From Chloroflexota bacterium (GTDB lineage: Bacteria; Chloroflexota; Dormibacteria; Dormibacterales; Dormibacteraceae), in assembly GCA_005879675.1 (NCBI GenBank), contig VBJE01000030.1, positions 1,891 through 7,737 of the forward strand: a DNA stretch of 5,847 nucleotides. Direction: 5' to 3'. How positions within the stretch are numbered: position 1 is the first letter of the stretch; the number at the start of each line of letters is the position of its first letter. Of this stretch, positions 4,608 to 5,847 are shown one piece after another. The notes beneath the pieces were generated by a model, which was given only the letters and a program-made list of their open reading frames with translations, did no database searches and had not been told where the DNA came from. Position numbers and translations under genes: made by a program.

Positions 4608-5847
4608 GGATTCTCTGGCTCTCCGATAGTCCGGCGGTGCCGTCCGGTTTCGGCAACGTCACCGCGTTTGTGTGCGAGGGTCTCGCCAGGTTGGGCTACG
4701 ACGTTCACATCCTGGGGTGGCAGGCTACCGAGCCCAGCAAGCCATGGAAGGGCGCCACCCTACATGGCGCTGGATGGCATCCGCTGGGCGCCGATGTCCT
4801 CCTCAGCCACCTTTACCGTCTGCGGCCCGATGTCCTGATCACGCTCGCGGACGTGTGGTGGCTGACCTTTCTTACGGATCCGTCGCTGCGGCAGTTCTTC
4901 GAGATGACCTCCACCCGATGGCTCTCCTATTTCCCGATCGACGGCCATCGCCCCGACGGCACGCTTCCGCCGAGCTGGGTGGAAATGCTGCGACGCGCTG
5001 ACGCGCCAGTGGCGATGAGCCGATACGGCCTGCGAATGACCCAGGCGTCGGGTGTGACCTGCGAGTACATCCCCCATGGCGTCGACGCCTCGAACTTTTC
5101 TCCGGACAAAGATCTCCAGCAGGCGAAGCGCCGGCTGGGTTATGAAGGGCGCTTCGTCATCCTCTCCGATGCGCGAAACCAGCCCCGCAAGATGCTTCCG
5201 CGCCTGCTCACGATCTTCGAGCGCTTTGCGCGCGACAAGCCGGATGCCCTCTTGCACCTCCACTGCGACCCCAATGATCCGGCGGCGGAGGTCTCCCGCT
5301 ACAGCTATCGAATCGATGCCGACGTGCGCGCCCTGGGACTCAGCGGGCGCGTGCGGTTCACGCCCGGCTTCGGCATCCGCCACGGGTTACCGCTGGCGGA
5401 CCTGGTCAACGTGTACCGCGCGGCCGACCTTCACCTTCTCGTTTCCACCGGCGAGGGCTTCGGACTGCCAACCTTGCAGGCCGCAGCATGTGGTGTCGTG
5501 CCGATCGCCCCGGACTACTCGGCCAATCCCGAGCTGGTCGAAGGGCATGGCGCAACGATTCGCGTGAGGCAGTTCGTGCCGGACGAGTTCGGCATCGCGC
5601 GGGCCTTTGTGGACGTGGACGACGCGGTCGCTTGCCTCGAGGCGTTTTACCGGGATCGAACCCAGCTGCGCGCATCAAGCCTGCGCGCTCGCCAGTTCGC
5701 CGAGTCATACGACTGGTCAAAGGTATTGCCGCAGTGGGACGCGGTCTTGCGGCGATGCGCCGGCCCCAGGTCAACCGCTCGCCGCAACGGCGCGCCGTCC
5801 ATACAAACCGTTGCAATCAGTCATCTGGCATCGCGACCTGCCTGGCA
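4604..5847 (+). CDS. GT4-family glycosyltransferase, 3' end outside window
   Basis: The frame is open from ATG 4604 to the right edge, at least 414 codons. It should transfer a sugar from a nucleotide donor to an acceptor with retention of configuration, in the cytoplasm or at the inner membrane face. The N-terminal Rossmann part opens MRILWLSDSP with the glycine loop PSGFGN (13-18). The interdomain linker is PHGVD (157-161). The donor-phosphate motif is RNQPRK (Arg191, Lys196). The sugar-nucleotide motif begins EGFGLP at Glu284. In the usual E-x7-E pair the second Glu is replaced by Gln292. The protein is already full GT4 length by about residue 385; the last 28 or so visible residues are Arg/Ala/Ser-rich and unlike the fold. 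ATG 4604 fits the family N-terminus; a GTG at 4529 is in frame but lacks a ribosome site and would add unrelated sequence. The acceptor is unknown. Confidence 0.9.
   Translation, partial: MRILWLSDSPAVPSGFGNVTAFVCEGLARLGYDVHILGWQATEPSKPWKGATLHGAGWHPLGADVLLSHLYRLRPDVLITLADVWWLTFLTDPSLRQFFEMTSTRWLSYFPIDGHRPDGTLPPSWVEMLRRADAPVAMSRYGLRMTQASGVTCEYIPHGVDASNFSPDKDLQQAKRRLGYEGRFVILSDARNQPRKMLPRLLTIFERFARDKPDALLHLHCDPNDPAAEVSRYSYRIDADVRALGLSGRVRFTPGFGIRHGLPLADLVNVYRAADLHLLVSTGEGFGLPTLQAAACGVVPIAPDYSANPELVEGHGATIRVRQFVPDEFGIARAFVDVDDAVACLEAFYRDRTQLRASSLRARQFAESYDWSKVLPQWDAVLRRCAGPRSTARRNGAPSIQTVAISHLASRPAW

Noticed and set aside
5755..5847. A new gene starting at ATG 5755 in another frame near the right edge.
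   Set aside because: No ribosome site, Arg-rich product, and it overlaps the open glycosyltransferase frame; it cannot be supported within the window.

Overview
This window is GC-rich bacterial DNA with dense, mostly plus-strand genes and clear Shine-Dalgarno sites (AAGGAGG, AGGAGGA). It contains one near-consensus sigma70-type promoter. The gene content suits a soil or environmental bacterium of a high-GC phylum. The sequence alone does not fix the phylum. No RNA gene, CRISPR array, insertion sequence or phage attachment site was seen.

Region 1 (1-1605) is a lipid-metabolism pair on the plus strand. It holds the C-terminal third of an animal-type haem peroxidase that most resembles fatty-acid alpha-dioxygenases (alpha-DOX/PIOX). 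A complete patatin-like lipid acyl hydrolase follows after a short gap. The likely logic is that patatin releases free fatty acids and the dioxygenase oxidises them. Region 2 (1602-2033, minus strand) is a small hydrophobic protein whose gene meets the patatin gene tail to tail, with both stop codons inside one CTAG.

Region 3 (2147-4552) looks like a self-contained transcription unit. A TTGACA-N16-TATAGT promoter comes first. A 92-residue two-helix membrane protein and a 374-residue protein that I do not recognise follow. The large protein contains a strong internal ribosome-binding site with an in-frame ATG, and a twice-repeated motif [IV][ST]Gxx[IV]A[IM]G. Next comes a SAM-dependent methyltransferase gene that is broken: it changes frame exactly where the glycine-rich SAM-binding motif should be, and that motif is missing. 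The unit closes with a small hairpin and then a 12-bp stem followed by a T-run.

Region 4 (4581-5847) is a GT4-type glycosyltransferase that runs off the right edge. A possible eight-codon leader ORF overlaps its start. This gene is open to the window end. The broken methyltransferase next to a glycosyltransferase suggests the right half belongs to a surface-glycan or small-molecule glycosylation region. The strongest candidates for something undescribed are the two-gene membrane module at 2228-3644 and the lipase/dioxygenase pair.
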